Of a stretch of 64,000 nt of DNA, positions 16,819-26,047 are shown piece after piece; position 1 is the first letter of the stretch; the number at the start of each line of letters is the position of its first letter. The notes below the pieces were generated by a model that worked only from the letters and a program-made list of their open reading frames with translations, searched no databases and was not told where the DNA came from. Both the position numbers and the translations under genes were made by a program. Source of the stretch: Bacillus sp. DTU_2020_1000418_1_SI_GHA_SEK_038 (GTDB lineage: Bacteria; Bacillota; Bacilli; Bacillales; Cytobacillaceae); contig NZ_CP135435.1 of NCBI RefSeq assembly GCF_032341175.1, positions 3,224,001 to 3,288,000 of the forward strand, given 5' to 3'.

Positions 16819-16848
16819 ATCCTATCATAAATCGCCCTAAAATGTCAA
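16819..16848 (-). promoter_or_regulatory. Sigma-A promoter of rplU-prp-rpmA
   Basis: On the minus strand TTGACA (16843-16848), an 18-base spacer and TGATAGGAT (-10 16819-16824 with extended TGn). The -35 overlaps the stop codon of the upstream ribonuclease gene. Confidence 0.7.
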
Positions 16849-18317
16849 TTAGATTCTAGCTTTTTTATTAATTCAGCAAATGTTCCAAATTGCCGAATCT
16901 CATAAAATGGATTTATAGAATGACTGTTGCTAAAAATTATCTTTAGACCGAGCAATTCCTCCATCCTTTTCTTGTGGGCATTATTTTCTCCTGAGAAAGT
17001 CCTCTGAACATCCTGTGTAGCTTCAATTAAGGCAGCCTCATAGTCCCCGCCTCTATGCTCCCACAGTTCTCTTTCCAGACGAAAAGCGATTGTTTCTGGA
17101 CTTAGTACCCGCCCTGTCCCCTCACAGCTAGTGCATTTTATTGTTAAGGCTTCTGACAGGGCAGGCTTGGTCTTCTTCCGCGTTAATTGCAGGATGCCGA
17201 GCGGGGTAAAGCCAATTACGTTTGTCCGTCTCTCATCTTTTCTTAGTTCTTTTTCCAGCAGGCTGAGAATCCGATGACGATCTTTCTCCTTCTTCATATC
17301 AATGAAGTCGATTAAGATCATACCGCCAATATCGCGTAGGCGAATTTGTCTAGCCGCCTCCACTGCTGCCCATTCATTTGTTTTCAGGATCGTGTCGGAA
17401 AGCTCGTGTTTTCCCGAGTATTTCCCTGTATTCACATCGATGACTGTTAAAGCCTCTGCCTCGTCAAAAATTAAATAGGCTCCATTATCTAGCCATACAA
17501 TTCTCTTTAATGCTTTTTCAATTTCATGTTCAAGCCTAAAAGCAGAAAAAATATTCTCTTTCCCACTATAAAGCTGTATGGAGCATGGAAATTTTTGCTG
17601 AATTTCAGCCTTCAAAGCAGAATCATCAACAATGATTTCACTTATTTCAAGTTTCTCTACATCCTCAGAAATTTCATCAATCAATGAATTTCGCTGGAGC
17701 ACATTTCCTGGTTTTTTTAAAGCACCAGCAGTATGAAGGAGTTCCCTGTTTTTTTGCCGAAGCTCTTCAAGCTCAGCTATTAATTGTTCTTTCGGTGTAT
17801 TTCTTGATGATGTTCGAAAAATTAGCCCTTCTTCTGGCTCCTTTATTTCATGGCCGAGCTCACGCAGCTTTTCTCTTTCTAGGCTATCTTCAATTTTTTT
17901 TGACACAGCAACATAACGTCCTAGGGGCATGTAAATTAAATGATTTCCTTGCAGCTCAATAACACCAGATAGACGCGGCCCCTTTGTTCCTGCTGCATCC
18001 TTTTCCACTTGAATGAGAAGCTTCTCCCCTTGATGCACATAAGCGGAAATGCTCTTAGAGTCTTTTATATTTTTATCCCCTTCTGCCTGTATAAATGAAG
18101 CCAGCTTATCCCGATGTAAATATCCGCTTTTTTCCTCACCAATTTCAATAAAGGCTGCGTTCATCCCAGGAAGCACCTTTTCAACAATGCCTAAATAAAT
18201 ATTGCCTACAGCAGATTGCTGCTTAGGCTGCTGAATATATAGTTTTTCTACCATGTTATTTTTTACTAAAGCATAGCGTTTTTCCCTTGTTAAACTGTTT
18301 ATAATTATTGTATACAA
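16845..18317 (-). CDS. rng: Ribonuclease E/G family endoribonuclease (RNase G-like)
   Basis: The family makes single-strand cuts in rRNA precursors and mRNA. The 490-residue protein has an N-terminal S1 domain (about 35-125; VGNIYLGIVEKVLPGMNAAFIEIGEEKSGYLH), a DNase I-like catalytic region with LTVIDVNTGKYSG and GGMILIDFIDMKKEKDR (two metal-binding aspartates), and the zinc-link CTSCEGTGR near residue 405. The long C-terminal scaffold of RNase E is absent, so it is RNase G sized. The TTG start at 18315-18317 has GAGGA seven bases upstream. B. subtilis lacks this enzyme and relies on RNase Y; many other Bacillaceae keep it here, between spoIVFB and rplU. Confidence 0.92.
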   Translation of the reverse strand: MYTIIINSLTREKRYALVKNNMVEKLYIQQPKQQSAVGNIYLGIVEKVLPGMNAAFIEIGEEKSGYLHRDKLASFIQAEGDKNIKDSKSISAYVHQGEKLLIQVEKDAAGTKGPRLSGVIELQGNHLIYMPLGRYVAVSKKIEDSLEREKLRELGHEIKEPEEGLIFRTSSRNTPKEQLIAELEELRQKNRELLHTAGALKKPGNVLQRNSLIDEISEDVEKLEISEIIVDDSALKAEIQQKFPCSIQLYSGKENIFSAFRLEHEIEKALKRIVWLDNGAYLIFDEAEALTVIDVNTGKYSGKHELSDTILKTNEWAAVEAARQIRLRDIGGMILIDFIDMKKEKDRHRILSLLEKELRKDERRTNVIGFTPLGILQLTRKKTKPALSEALTIKCTSCEGTGRVLSPETIAFRLERELWEHRGGDYEAALIEATQDVQRTFSGENNAHKKRMEELLGLKIIFSNSHSINPFYEIRQFGTFAELIKKLESN

Positions 18318-18412
18318 ATTAGTTCCTCACTTTGAAATAAAAGCTTTGTTTAACCTTATTGATGAAATTGTCTTTGATCCTTCACGTTAGTCATACAGGC
18401 TTTTTCATAGAC

Positions 18413-19279
18413 CTAATACATATAGAGCAAATCCCCAATTCGGGATGTAACCATTTTTTCCGTAAAATAAGCATGTAAAAGCTCGTTTTCGTCCATTGAA
18501 CCCTTTTCTTTCCCGTTTTTTTCGATAATAATTGGATGCTTAAATCCTCGCTGAAATTTCTCGAGCACATGCATGACCATTTCATCCTCTTCCACTACAA
18601 TCGGCTTTAACTGACGAAAGTCACTATTCTTCCCATAATACCTCTCAAGCAGAAACCGCATGAAGACGTACCGGCTTTGCTTCCATTCATGATACAGGGA
18701 AAATAGCAAAAAGGCGATAACTACCCAAATATTTAAATTGATTGGTGAAAAAGTTAAGATAAAAACAGAAAATAGCACTGTACAAGCAGCAGAAATTAGC
18801 AAAACTCTTCGATGCGCATTTGGAAATGATTGATAGATGGATAAGAGGAGAAAAACAAGTTTTCCTCCATCAAGCGGCCAAATGGGCAGCAGATTAAATA
18901 AGAGGATCATTAGATTATACTGAATGAACAGCTCGTACATGCCTTCTGAAAGAAACGAAAGCTGATAAAGAAGGTAGGCAGCGCCCATCATCCAAAGATG
19001 CTGGAGAGGACCTGATAGAATAACGACCAGTTCTTCCTTTAATGGTCGATTTCCATGCTCCTCCATTTCTGCAACCCCGCCAAATGGCAGCAGGGCAATC
19101 CGTTTAATCCTCCACGAAAAAAAAGACGCCGCTGCCGCATGCCCCATTTCATGAATAAAAATTATAAGCAAAAATAGAGACACTTCTATAAAGTGTGCGG
19201 TCATAACAGCTAATCCAATAACGACCCATAGAAGCGGGTGAATATGAATATATTTTATCAATCCTGCAAATTTATTCAA
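18413..19279 (-). CDS. spoIVFB: Stage IV sporulation protein FB, pro-sigma-K processing intramembrane metalloprotease
   Basis: SpoIVFB is a site-2-type zinc metalloprotease in the outer forespore membrane that cleaves pro-sigma-K in the mother cell. The 288-residue protein has several hydrophobic segments, the HExxH zinc motif as HEMGH at residues 43-47, the third ligand region NLLPIWPLDGGK, and a C-terminal CBS-like domain (about 200-285) that senses ATP in the family. It overlaps spoIVFA by eight bases, so translation is coupled. The Zn residues fall at the same numbers as in B. subtilis (His43, Glu44, His47). Confidence 0.95.
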   Translation of the reverse strand: MNKFAGLIKYIHIHPLLWVVIGLAVMTAHFIEVSLFLLIIFIHEMGHAAAASFFSWRIKRIALLPFGGVAEMEEHGNRPLKEELVVILSGPLQHLWMMGAAYLLYQLSFLSEGMYELFIQYNLMILLFNLLPIWPLDGGKLVFLLLSIYQSFPNAHRRVLLISAACTVLFSVFILTFSPINLNIWVVIAFLLFSLYHEWKQSRYVFMRFLLERYYGKNSDFRQLKPIVVEEDEMVMHVLEKFQRGFKHPIIIEKNGKEKGSMDENELLHAYFTEKMVTSRIGDLLYMY

Positions 19280-20048
19280 ATGGGATCACCTGTATTGGGT
19301 CAATAAAATCATCACCCTTTTTTATGGCAAAATAAAAGGAACCCTTCTCTCCATCCTCCATCGCAGTTGACTTACCCAATTGGGTGCCTTTTTCAGCATA
19401 TTCCATAAGATTCACGTTAATTTCTTCTAAATTTCCATACCATGATTCACTATTATCAGCGTGGCTAATAATCACGGTTTTTCCAAAGCCGTCCTTTTTC
19501 CCAGCAAATTTAACCAAACCTTCACTCATAGCGACTACAGCGGCATCCTTGCTCGTTTCAATCGTAATTCTTTGCCCATTTTCCTGAAAATCCTCAAGAA
19601 TTCTAGCTGCAGCCGGTAAAGCATACTCTGTTTTAGGAGTTAATTCCTTTTTCCCTTCCTTCTCATCCTTAATTGGTAAAAGGGCAAGCGGTTTTCCGAA
19701 TTTCTCTTCATACCAATTCGCGACAGCAACAAATTGAAAGTCAGTCTCCATCGTTTTCGTGACAAAGTTCCTCGCAGTTTCAAAGGTTCCAGCGCTGTTT
19801 TTGAACATAATGGCAACTATTAAGAATAGGCATGCAGAGGCAAGTATTTTAAATAAGAAATTTTCTTTTCGGAATAAAGGATGAGAGCCTTCTTCTCCTC
19901 TGCCGTCATAGGAAGAAATCCTATCAAAGCCATATCTTTCTTCATCTTCCGTCCAAAGATTTTGTTTTTTTATCGGTTTCGCCATGCGCTCTCGTTCTTT
20001 TTTTCTTCGTTCCATCCGTCTTCGAATTTCGTCAGCTCGTGATCTCAT
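19272..20048 (-). CDS. spoIVFA: Stage IV sporulation protein FA, regulator/anchor of SpoIVFB
   Basis: SpoIVFA holds SpoIVFB in an inactive complex with BofA until the forespore signal protease SpoIVB cuts it. From ATG 20046-20048 the protein starts MRSRADEIRRRMERRKKE, matching B. subtilis MSHRADEIRKRLEKRRK; an in-frame TTG at 20084 gives 12 extra residues without family support. It has a basic cytoplasmic N-terminus, one membrane segment (about 80-100, ILASACLFLIVAIMF), then an intermembrane-space part ending in a LytM/M23-like fold (VKFAGKKDGFGKTVIISHAD, ENGQRITIE). It lacks the zinc ligands of active M23 peptidases. It ends DDFIDPIQVIPFE, the family signature. Confidence 0.95.
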   Translation of the reverse strand: MRSRADEIRRRMERRKKERERMAKPIKKQNLWTEDEERYGFDRISSYDGRGEEGSHPLFRKENFLFKILASACLFLIVAIMFKNSAGTFETARNFVTKTMETDFQFVAVANWYEEKFGKPLALLPIKDEKEGKKELTPKTEYALPAAARILEDFQENGQRITIETSKDAAVVAMSEGLVKFAGKKDGFGKTVIISHADNSESWYGNLEEINVNLMEYAEKGTQLGKSTAMEDGEKGSFYFAIKKGDDFIDPIQVIPFE

Positions 20049-20105
20049 ACGCCCCCACCATTCCCTTACGATTTCTTTGTACAAGTCTATGAGTTGTCCA
20101 TAGGG

Positions 20106-20134
20106 AGTATGACTTGAAAGTTTCGTTCATATCA
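20106..20134 (-). promoter_or_regulatory. Possible sigma-E promoter of spoIVFA-spoIVFB
   Basis: On the minus strand GATATG is followed 16 bases later by CATACTCC, a partial match to sigma-E elements, in front of an operon known to be sigma-E dependent in B. subtilis. The spacing is slightly long. Confidence 0.35.
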
Positions 20135-20181
20135 AGGAACTTTAAGTGGGAGTGCTGTCAAATGACTTGTTAAATCAATAT

Positions 20182-20211
20182 AAAAAAGCCAAGGAATAAT
20201 CCAAGGCTTTT
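20182..20211 (-). terminator. Terminator of the mre-min operon
   Basis: AAAGCC-AA-GG, loop AATAAT, CC-AA-GGCTTT: a stem with one A-A internal loop, followed on the minus strand by TTTTTTA. It begins at the minD stop codon. Confidence 0.75.
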
Positions 20212-21013
20212 ACTTTACACCAAAAAACTTTTTAATTTTCGAAAAAACACCTACGTGATCTTCCTCTAGGGGCTGAAGAGGAATCGATTCTCCTAAAATT
20301 CGGCGGGCTATGTTTCTATAAGCTATTGATGCTTTGCTGTTTGGATTTAACGCAATCGGTTCTCCATGATTAGAAGCTTTAATAACTTCATCATCATCTG
20401 CCACAATACCTATTAATTCAATAGACAGATGAGCGGCGATTTCATCCACATCGAGCATATCCCCGTTTTTCATCATTTGACTGCGGATCCTATTAATGAC
20501 TAGCTTTGGCGCTTCAACATTTTCCTCTTTCTCTAGCAGGCCAATGATGCGGTCTGCGTCACGAACAGCTGAGACTTCAGGTGTTGTCACAACAATTGCT
20601 TTGTCAGCTCCTGCAACAGCATTTCGATATCCATGCTCAATACCTGCAGGGCAATCAATAATAATATAATCGTAGTCTTGTTTTAATTCATTGATGAGGA
20701 TCTTCATTTGTTCTGGATTTACCGCAGTTTTGTCACTTGTTTGTGCGGCAGGCAATAAATAAAGCATATCTTCAAACCGTTTATCTTTCACAAGTGCCTG
20801 ATGAATTTTGCATCGACCCTCTAATACATCAACTAAATCATAGATAATACGATTTTCAAGTCCCATCACCACATCTAAATTACGGAGGCCAATGTCTGTA
20901 TCGACGAGACAAACCCTTTTTCCTTGCAGAGCTAAAGCTGTTCCAATATTAGCTGAAGTTGTCGTTTTTCCAACTCCACCTTTACCTGATGTAATGACAA
21001 TTGCTACTCCCAT
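20210..21013 (-). CDS. minD: Septum site-determining ATPase MinD
   Basis: MinD is a membrane-associated ATPase that recruits MinC to block division at the poles. The 267-residue protein has the deviant Walker A KGGVGKTTTSANIG at residues 11-24, the Walker B-like YIIIDCPAGI, and a C-terminal amphipathic helix VGVFSKIKKFFGVK that binds membrane. It starts one base after minC ends, so the two are cotranslated. The order mreB-mreC-mreD-minC-minD matches B. subtilis. Confidence 0.97.
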   Translation of the reverse strand: MGVAIVITSGKGGVGKTTTSANIGTALALQGKRVCLVDTDIGLRNLDVVMGLENRIIYDLVDVLEGRCKIHQALVKDKRFEDMLYLLPAAQTSDKTAVNPEQMKILINELKQDYDYIIIDCPAGIEHGYRNAVAGADKAIVVTTPEVSAVRDADRIIGLLEKEENVEAPKLVINRIRSQMMKNGDMLDVDEIAAHLSIELIGIVADDDEVIKASNHGEPIALNPNSKASIAYRNIARRILGESIPLQPLEEDHVGVFSKIKKFFGVK

Positions 21014-21014
21014 C

Positions 21015-21692
21015 CTATTGTCCCCCTTCCAATCTCGTAATATTTGGTCTTAGATGCATCAACACTTGCAATCTATCTACTGTTATTTGATCTAGTTCAT
21101 TTATGTAAGCACATTCCATTTCTCTTTTTTCCTGGTCTTGATTTTGATCAGGAGCTCTTGTAATACAAGAGGCAATACGCAATTGTGAAGGCTTCATGCT
21201 AGATGCTGCAACGATTGCTTCTTTATTACCATAAAAGCCCGCATGTGCTATCCCCTTTAAGGTCCCCATTATAAAAATATTTCCGCCTGCAATAACGGTC
21301 CCTCCAGGATTCACATCTCCTACGAGAAGTAGATCGCCTGGTACATGCAATACTTGTCCAGACCTAATAATTCTAGCAATTGGTATTATTTCGGTTGCTT
21401 CTTTTAATTTTGCTGCTTCTTCTTTCGTTATTACATTGGAAATGATTGAATCAACGACAAGGTTTTTCTTTTGCCGAATAAGCTCTTTAACCTCTTCTTC
21501 CTGCTCGTTCGTTAAATATCTGTTGCCAACCTGAACCTTTACTGTGATTAGGTGATCTTCACGTGATCTCGAGCTTTCCGAAAGCTTAATATCCAACTCT
21601 TTTTTTAAATCTTCATAAGAACAGGAATCATCGAGATGGAGTGTTAATCCATCCTTTGTCCCTTTAATCGTTACATTTTGGAATTTCTTCAT
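21015..21692 (-). CDS. minC: Septum site-determining protein MinC
   Basis: MinC inhibits FtsZ assembly when held at the membrane by MinD. From ATG 21690-21692 (AGAGGTGA about ten bases upstream) the product is 225 residues and starts [18 protein letters not shown]. The N-terminal FtsZ-inhibiting domain covers about 1-100; the C-terminal beta-helix domain (105-210) includes [21 protein letters not shown] and [16 protein letters not shown], which bind MinD and dimerise. A longer open frame to 21722 has no binding site. Confidence 0.95.
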   Translation of the reverse strand: MKKFQNVTIKGTKDGLTLHLDDSCSYEDLKKELDIKLSESSRSREDHLITVKVQVGNRYLTNEQEEEVKELIRQKKNLVVDSIISNVITKEEAAKLKEATEIIPIARIIRSGQVLHVPGDLLLVGDVNPGGTVIAGGNIFIMGTLKGIAHAGFYGNKEAIVAASSMKPSQLRIASCITRAPDQNQDQEKREMECAYINELDQITVDRLQVLMHLRPNITRLEGGQ

Positions 21693-22011
21693 GTCAAGAT
21701 GTTCACCTCTAGAAAAGCGCAAGCGCCTTTAGCTGCCATTATGCAGGAGAAATATTGACAAATTAGTCAGTTTCCTAACATTCTCCTTACATTTTTAGCA
21801 CCTGTATATTCTACTTCATTTACTAACGCAAGGCACGCCTAATATAAGGATACTCCTTTAGCCATCATCAAAAGAGGTATCCTCTTATCATTAGGGTTTA
21901 AAAGATTTTTCCTTTAAATAAAAAGAATTCGACAGAAATACTAGAAAATCCTTTTTCTGATAAGAATTCATTGATAAAAAGTGTGGAATTTTATTTTTAC
22001 AAAAAACAAAT
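21693..22011. other. 319-bp gap between mreD and minC: no gene, one REP-like fragment and one weak hairpin
   Basis: No supported reading frame. At 21710-21735 is AGAAAAGCGCAAGCGCC, which has the look of a short dispersed repeat common in Bacillaceae intergenic DNA. At about 21849-21883 an AGGATACTC/GAGGTATCCT inverted repeat could form a hairpin with one bulge; on the minus strand it is followed by only a few T residues, so termination between mreD and minC is uncertain. Confidence 0.5.
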
Positions 22012-22527
22012 CTATATGTCCAAACTGGCTACTAACTTATCATAATGCTTTTTAAGCGGATAAGCTGCAATAATAATGAAAATTAAATTAAAAATTGCTG
22101 TTGGAAGAAAACGAAGTGACAGAAAAGTAGAAAATGGCATGTTTGTCCGATGAATAAGGAAATACATTTCATAAACGCCTAATTCCAAAAGCAGAACCCC
22201 AATCATTGCAACACACGAAACAATGACAATATTCGTTTGAAATATTTTCATCAGCTTTAAAATAATATAGGAAACTAATGGAAACATAAATAAATAAATC
22301 CCGATGATTTCGGTATATACAATATCAAAAAGGAGTCCAACAAAGAAGCTATAAATGATTCCATACTTTTTTGGTCCATAAACCGTTAGAAAAATTAAGG
22401 CAACCATTAAAAACCTAGGAGCAATAATATAGGATTCCCCAAAAGTTTTTTCAGGCATTAACTCAACAAAAATGCTTTCTGCAATGAAAAACAAAATGAA
22501 TAAAAGAGGAAGAAGAAATTTTCTCAC
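22012..22527 (-). CDS. mreD: Rod shape-determining protein MreD
   Basis: MreD is a small integral membrane part of the elongation complex that co-operates with MreC in lateral wall synthesis. The 171-residue protein has about five hydrophobic segments, ends in the basic PLKKHYDKLVASL and includes the family-like GLLFDIVYTEIIGIYLFMFPLVSYI. Its start overlaps the mreC stop by four bases (ATGA), which supports translational coupling. Confidence 0.93.
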   Translation of the reverse strand: MRKFLLPLLFILFFIAESIFVELMPEKTFGESYIIAPRFLMVALIFLTVYGPKKYGIIYSFFVGLLFDIVYTEIIGIYLFMFPLVSYIILKLMKIFQTNIVIVSCVAMIGVLLLELGVYEMYFLIHRTNMPFSTFLSLRFLPTAIFNLIFIIIAAYPLKKHYDKLVASLDI

Positions 22528-23408
22528 AGTTCCTCCTCCTTATCATCTATCATATCTTCCAAGTCAGGCTGTAAAGACTTCCTATTTACAACCATCACAT
22601 GCTCAATATCATATAAATTTGCCCCTGGCTCCACATAGGCTGTTAAAGTCAGGCCATATTCAGCAGGAGCAACTTCAACTACCTTTCCGATTGGGAGATT
22701 CTTTGGGAACACCCCGCCCTTGCCGGAACTGATGACATTTTGCCCCTTTTCTACCTTTGCATCGAATGGAATTCTTTTCAGTAATAGAAGACCTTTATCT
22801 TTGTCATATCCCTCAATCAGGCCATAATAGCTGTTTCCATCTGCCTGAATTTCAGCCGAAATACGATTAGTCGGATCCATCGCACTTAATAGCTGTACTG
22901 TAGAGGTTAAAGGCTGACTACTTTTTACCTTCCCGATTAAACCATTTGCGGTAATGACAGCCATATTTTGTTTAATGCCATCCTTAGATCCTTTATTGAT
23001 AATTAGAAGATCAGTCCATCTATCCGGGTTTCTTCCAATAACAGTAGCTTGTATCGGATCAAATTCACTTAATGATTCCTTTTTATCGAGAATTTCACGA
23101 AGCTCGGCATTGTCCTTTTTTAGCATTTGTACATCCGCTTCAAGGCGTGCGAGTTCATCCAGCCGCTTTTTTAACTCTTTATTTTCCGTATATGTATTTT
23201 GCAAGTCTTGCAAATTTTCAAAGAAACCAGCAACATAATGAGTTGGACGTGAAATGGCTGTTTGAATCCATCCAGTTGTATCCTTGACAAATTGCTCTGG
23301 CCAGCTTAATTTTTCACGTTCTTTTAATGAAAACCCAATCAATGCCACGAGAATAATGATGCTAACAAGCAAAATAATCAGGCGTTTATTCAGAAAGAAT
23401 TGTGGCAT
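22524..23408 (-). CDS. mreC: Rod shape-determining protein MreC
   Basis: MreC spans the membrane once and organises penicillin-binding proteins of the lateral wall. The ATG at 23406-23408 (GAGGTG eight bases upstream) gives 294 residues starting MPQFFLNKRLI. There is one membrane segment (about 9-28), a coiled coil (about 65-110, LQDLQNTYTENKELKKRLDELARLE... region) and the beta-rich domain with NKGSKDGIKQNMAV, TANGLIGKV and SSGKGGVFPKNLPIGKV. It ends in an acidic tail EDMIDDKEEEL. The next upstream gene is mreB. Confidence 0.95.
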   Translation of the reverse strand: MPQFFLNKRLIILLVSIIILVALIGFSLKEREKLSWPEQFVKDTTGWIQTAISRPTHYVAGFFENLQDLQNTYTENKELKKRLDELARLEADVQMLKKDNAELREILDKKESLSEFDPIQATVIGRNPDRWTDLLIINKGSKDGIKQNMAVITANGLIGKVKSSQPLTSTVQLLSAMDPTNRISAEIQADGNSYYGLIEGYDKDKGLLLLKRIPFDAKVEKGQNVISSGKGGVFPKNLPIGKVVEVAPAEYGLTLTAYVEPGANLYDIEHVMVVNRKSLQPDLEDMIDDKEEEL

Positions 23409-23500
23409 TCTTAACACCTCAATTTACTATTTGTATAAAAATAACTAGGAGCTTAATATTTACACGTAAGTCTAAATCCTTTAAAAATCACACGATTGGA

Positions 23501-23528
23501 GCCCAGTCACTATTTTAGGTGAGTGGGC
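23501..23528. other. Hairpin between mreB and mreC
   Basis: GCCCAGTCAC and GTGAGTGGGC form a 10-bp stem with one mismatch and an 8-base loop. No T tract follows on the transcribed (minus) strand, so it looks more like a processing or stability element than a terminator. Confidence 0.5.
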
Positions 23529-23541
23529 TTCTATCATGTTA

Positions 23542-24558
23542 TTATCGGGAATCCCTTGATTTATTTTTAAATAAATCAATGTGATCCAGTGCTTTTCCCG
23601 TACCAATCGCTACACAATCAAGCGGATTTTCTGCAATTAATACCGGCATTTTGGTTTCTTCACTAATTACCTTGTCCAAGTTTCGAAGCAAGGCACCTCC
23701 GCCAGTTAAAACAATCCCGCGATCCATAATATCAGCTGCAAGCTCTGGAGGTGTTTTCTCCAGCGTTACCTTAACAGCATCAACAATAGCATAAACTGTG
23801 TCATGCAGAGCTTTAGAAATTTCCTCTGCCGTAATTTCAATCGTCTTAGGAAGTCCTGTTAAAAGATCACGACCGCGAATTTCGAAATTTTCAATTCCGT
23901 CCGGGTCACCTGCTGAACCAATTTCGACTTTAATCGTTTCAGACGTACGATCACCGATTAAAAGATTATAATGTTTACGAATGTAATTAATAATTGCTTC
24001 ATCCATATTATTTCCAGCAACACGAACAGACTGGCTAGTTACAATGCCGCCTAAAGAAATGATTGCTACCTCAGTTGTTCCCCCGCCAATATCAACAACC
24101 ATGCTGCCTGTTGGCTCCCATACAGGAAGATTTGCCCCGATTGCAGCTGCAAATGGCTCCTCTATTGGGTAAGCATCTCTTGCTCCTGCTTGACGTGTAG
24201 CATCTATAACGGCACGCTGCTCAACTGCGGTAATTCCTGACGGTACACAAACCATCACATAAGGCTTTCCTGAGAAAAGGCCTTTGCTTTTATTTGCTTG
24301 CTTAATATAGTATTTCATCATGACGGCTGTTGTTTCATAATCAGCAATTACCCCATCCTTCATAGGACGAAGTGCCACGATATTCCCTGGTGTCCGGCCG
24401 ATCATGTTTTTTGCATCATTTCCGACAGCCACAATATTTTTTGTGTCCGTTTGCAATGCCACAACTGAAGGCTCTCTGACAACAATCCCTTTCCCTTTTA
24501 CATAAACAAGTGTATTAGCTGTTCCTAAATCAATTCCTAGATCCTTTGTACCAAACAT
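23542..24558 (-). CDS. mreB: Actin-like rod shape-determining protein MreB
   Basis: MreB forms membrane-bound filaments that direct cell-wall synthesis along the side wall. The 338-residue protein starts [24 protein letters not shown] (phosphate 1 motif), and has [31 protein letters not shown] (phosphate 2) and [15 protein letters not shown] (adenosine motif). Only one mreB-type gene is visible in the window. GGGAG precedes the ATG. It heads mreBCD-minCD; radC lies 168 bases upstream. Confidence 0.98.
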   Translation of the reverse strand: MFGTKDLGIDLGTANTLVYVKGKGIVVREPSVVALQTDTKNIVAVGNDAKNMIGRTPGNIVALRPMKDGVIADYETTAVMMKYYIKQANKSKGLFSGKPYVMVCVPSGITAVEQRAVIDATRQAGARDAYPIEEPFAAAIGANLPVWEPTGSMVVDIGGGTTEVAIISLGGIVTSQSVRVAGNNMDEAIINYIRKHYNLLIGDRTSETIKVEIGSAGDPDGIENFEIRGRDLLTGLPKTIEITAEEISKALHDTVYAIVDAVKVTLEKTPPELAADIMDRGIVLTGGGALLRNLDKVISEETKMPVLIAENPLDCVAIGTGKALDHIDLFKNKSRDSR

Positions 24559-24726
24559 CGTTTGTATCTCCCTTTCTGATACGAAATGCGAAAATTGACA
24601 GAGCCAGCAGATGGCTGACTGTTACATTTATTTTCAAAAAAGTTACTTTTCGAATAGGTGATTATATTCATTCACGTAAAAAAGCATAAACAATATTATA
24701 GCTTATCGTCAAATAAAAACATAGTG

Positions 24727-25416
24727 TTATAAATACCCTTTTTCCTTCAGACTCACAAATTTATTTTCACCAATAATGAGATGATCGAGCACTTCAATAC
24801 CAATTATCTTTCCGCATTCAGAAAGTCTTTTCGTCACCTCGATGTCCTCTCTGCTTGGAGCAGGATCTCCGCTAGGATGATTATGGGCACAAATGATTGA
24901 AGCAGCCGAACGCCGGAAAGCTTCCTTGAACACCTCCCTTGGGTGCACAATCGAGGCATTTAGGCTGCCGATAAAAACAGTTTGCTTGTGAAGGACTTGA
25001 TTTTTGGTGTTTAGATAGAGGCAAACGAAATGCTCCTGAGAAAGGAAACGCATGTCGTTCATGACATATTTTGCCCCGTCCTCTGGAGAGCGGATTGTAT
25101 AACGGTCGTCATAAGATAAATTGGATATTCTCCTGCCAATTTCAACGGCTGCCAAGAGTTGAATGGCTTTTGCTGTACCAATGCCCTTTATAGAAGTGAT
25201 TTCATCTAAAGATGCATCCTTTAAAAGTCTTAAGCCTTCGAAATGGGTTAGCAGACGGTTGGATAATTGGAGCACCGATTCATCTTTTGTACCAGTACGA
25301 AGAAGGATGGCAACAAGTTCATGGGTAGATAAACTTTGAGGTCCATTTTGGATAAAACGTTCCCTAGGTCGTTCATCCTGCGGAAAATCCTTAATCAATA
25401 AGCTTTGTGTTTCCAT
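24727..25416 (-). CDS. radC: RadC family protein (JAB/MPN metal-binding domain)
   Basis: The gene (ysxA in B. subtilis) encodes a protein with an N-terminal helix-hairpin-helix region (about 50-80; ITSIKGIGTAKAIQLLAAVEIGRRI) and a C-terminal MPN/JAB domain carrying the metal-ligand signature HNHPSGDPAPSREDIEVTKRL. The early idea of a role in DNA repair has not held up, and the true function is unclear. The length of 229 residues is typical, and GGGAGG precedes the ATG. It lies between maf and mreB as in B. subtilis. Confidence 0.93.
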   Translation of the reverse strand: METQSLLIKDFPQDERPRERFIQNGPQSLSTHELVAILLRTGTKDESVLQLSNRLLTHFEGLRLLKDASLDEITSIKGIGTAKAIQLLAAVEIGRRISNLSYDDRYTIRSPEDGAKYVMNDMRFLSQEHFVCLYLNTKNQVLHKQTVFIGSLNASIVHPREVFKEAFRRSAASIICAHNHPSGDPAPSREDIEVTKRLSECGKIIGIEVLDHLIIGENKFVSLKEKGYL

Positions 25417-25471
25417 AGTTCCATTTCCTCCCTTTCACTTGGGTGTAAGGGAGATTAAGATGAATTTGAAA

Positions 25472-26047
25472 TTAAGAAGCTGGAGGGAAAAATCCAGCGC
25501 TCCTTAATTCTCGAACTGTCTTTGATAGAGGTAGGCCAACAACAGAGAAGTAATCGCCATTAATTTCCTTAACTAGGACGCTGCCGAAGCCTTGAATCCC
25601 GTAGGCTCCTGCCTTATCAAACGGTTCACCGGTGTCAATGTAAGCATTTATTTCTTCATCTGAAAGCTCCCAAAACACCACATCTGTTTTTACATAGAAA
25701 ATTTTCTCTTTTTCCGGTGCAATTATGGATACCCCTGTAAAGACAGAATGGATATTACCCGATAAACTTTTTAGCATCGAAAATGCTTCAGATCTATCCT
25801 TTGGTTTACCTAGCACTATGTCTTCCAGAACAACTACCGTATCTGCACCAATGACAAATGACTCTGGGTTTTGTAAGCTTACTGCCTTTGCTTTTCTACT
25901 GCTGAGCTCCATGACAATTTCACCCGGTGTTAATGCCGGGTCAAAGCTTTCATCGACATCACTGCTGGATACTTCAAAGGTTAAATGAAGATTTTCAAGA
26001 AGTTCTTTTCGTCGTGGAGAAGAAGAGGCTAGTATGAGGTTTTTCAT
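25472..26047 (-). CDS. maf: Maf nucleotide pyrophosphatase
   Basis: Maf-family proteins are nucleoside triphosphate pyrophosphatases that act on dTTP/UTP or modified nucleotides; B. subtilis Maf also affects septum formation. The 191-residue protein has the family motifs: LASSSPRRKELL at residues 6-17, SRKAKAV, VIGADTVV (catalytic Asp) and DKAGAYGIQGFGSVLV. The PFDKAGAYGIQG form is typical of the dTTP/UTP subgroup. It lies between spoIIB and radC as in B. subtilis. Confidence 0.95.
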   Translation of the reverse strand: MKNLILASSSPRRKELLENLHLTFEVSSSDVDESFDPALTPGEIVMELSSRKAKAVSLQNPESFVIGADTVVVLEDIVLGKPKDRSEAFSMLKSLSGNIHSVFTGVSIIAPEKEKIFYVKTDVVFWELSDEEINAYIDTGEPFDKAGAYGIQGFGSVLVKEINGDYFSVVGLPLSKTVRELRSAGFFPPAS

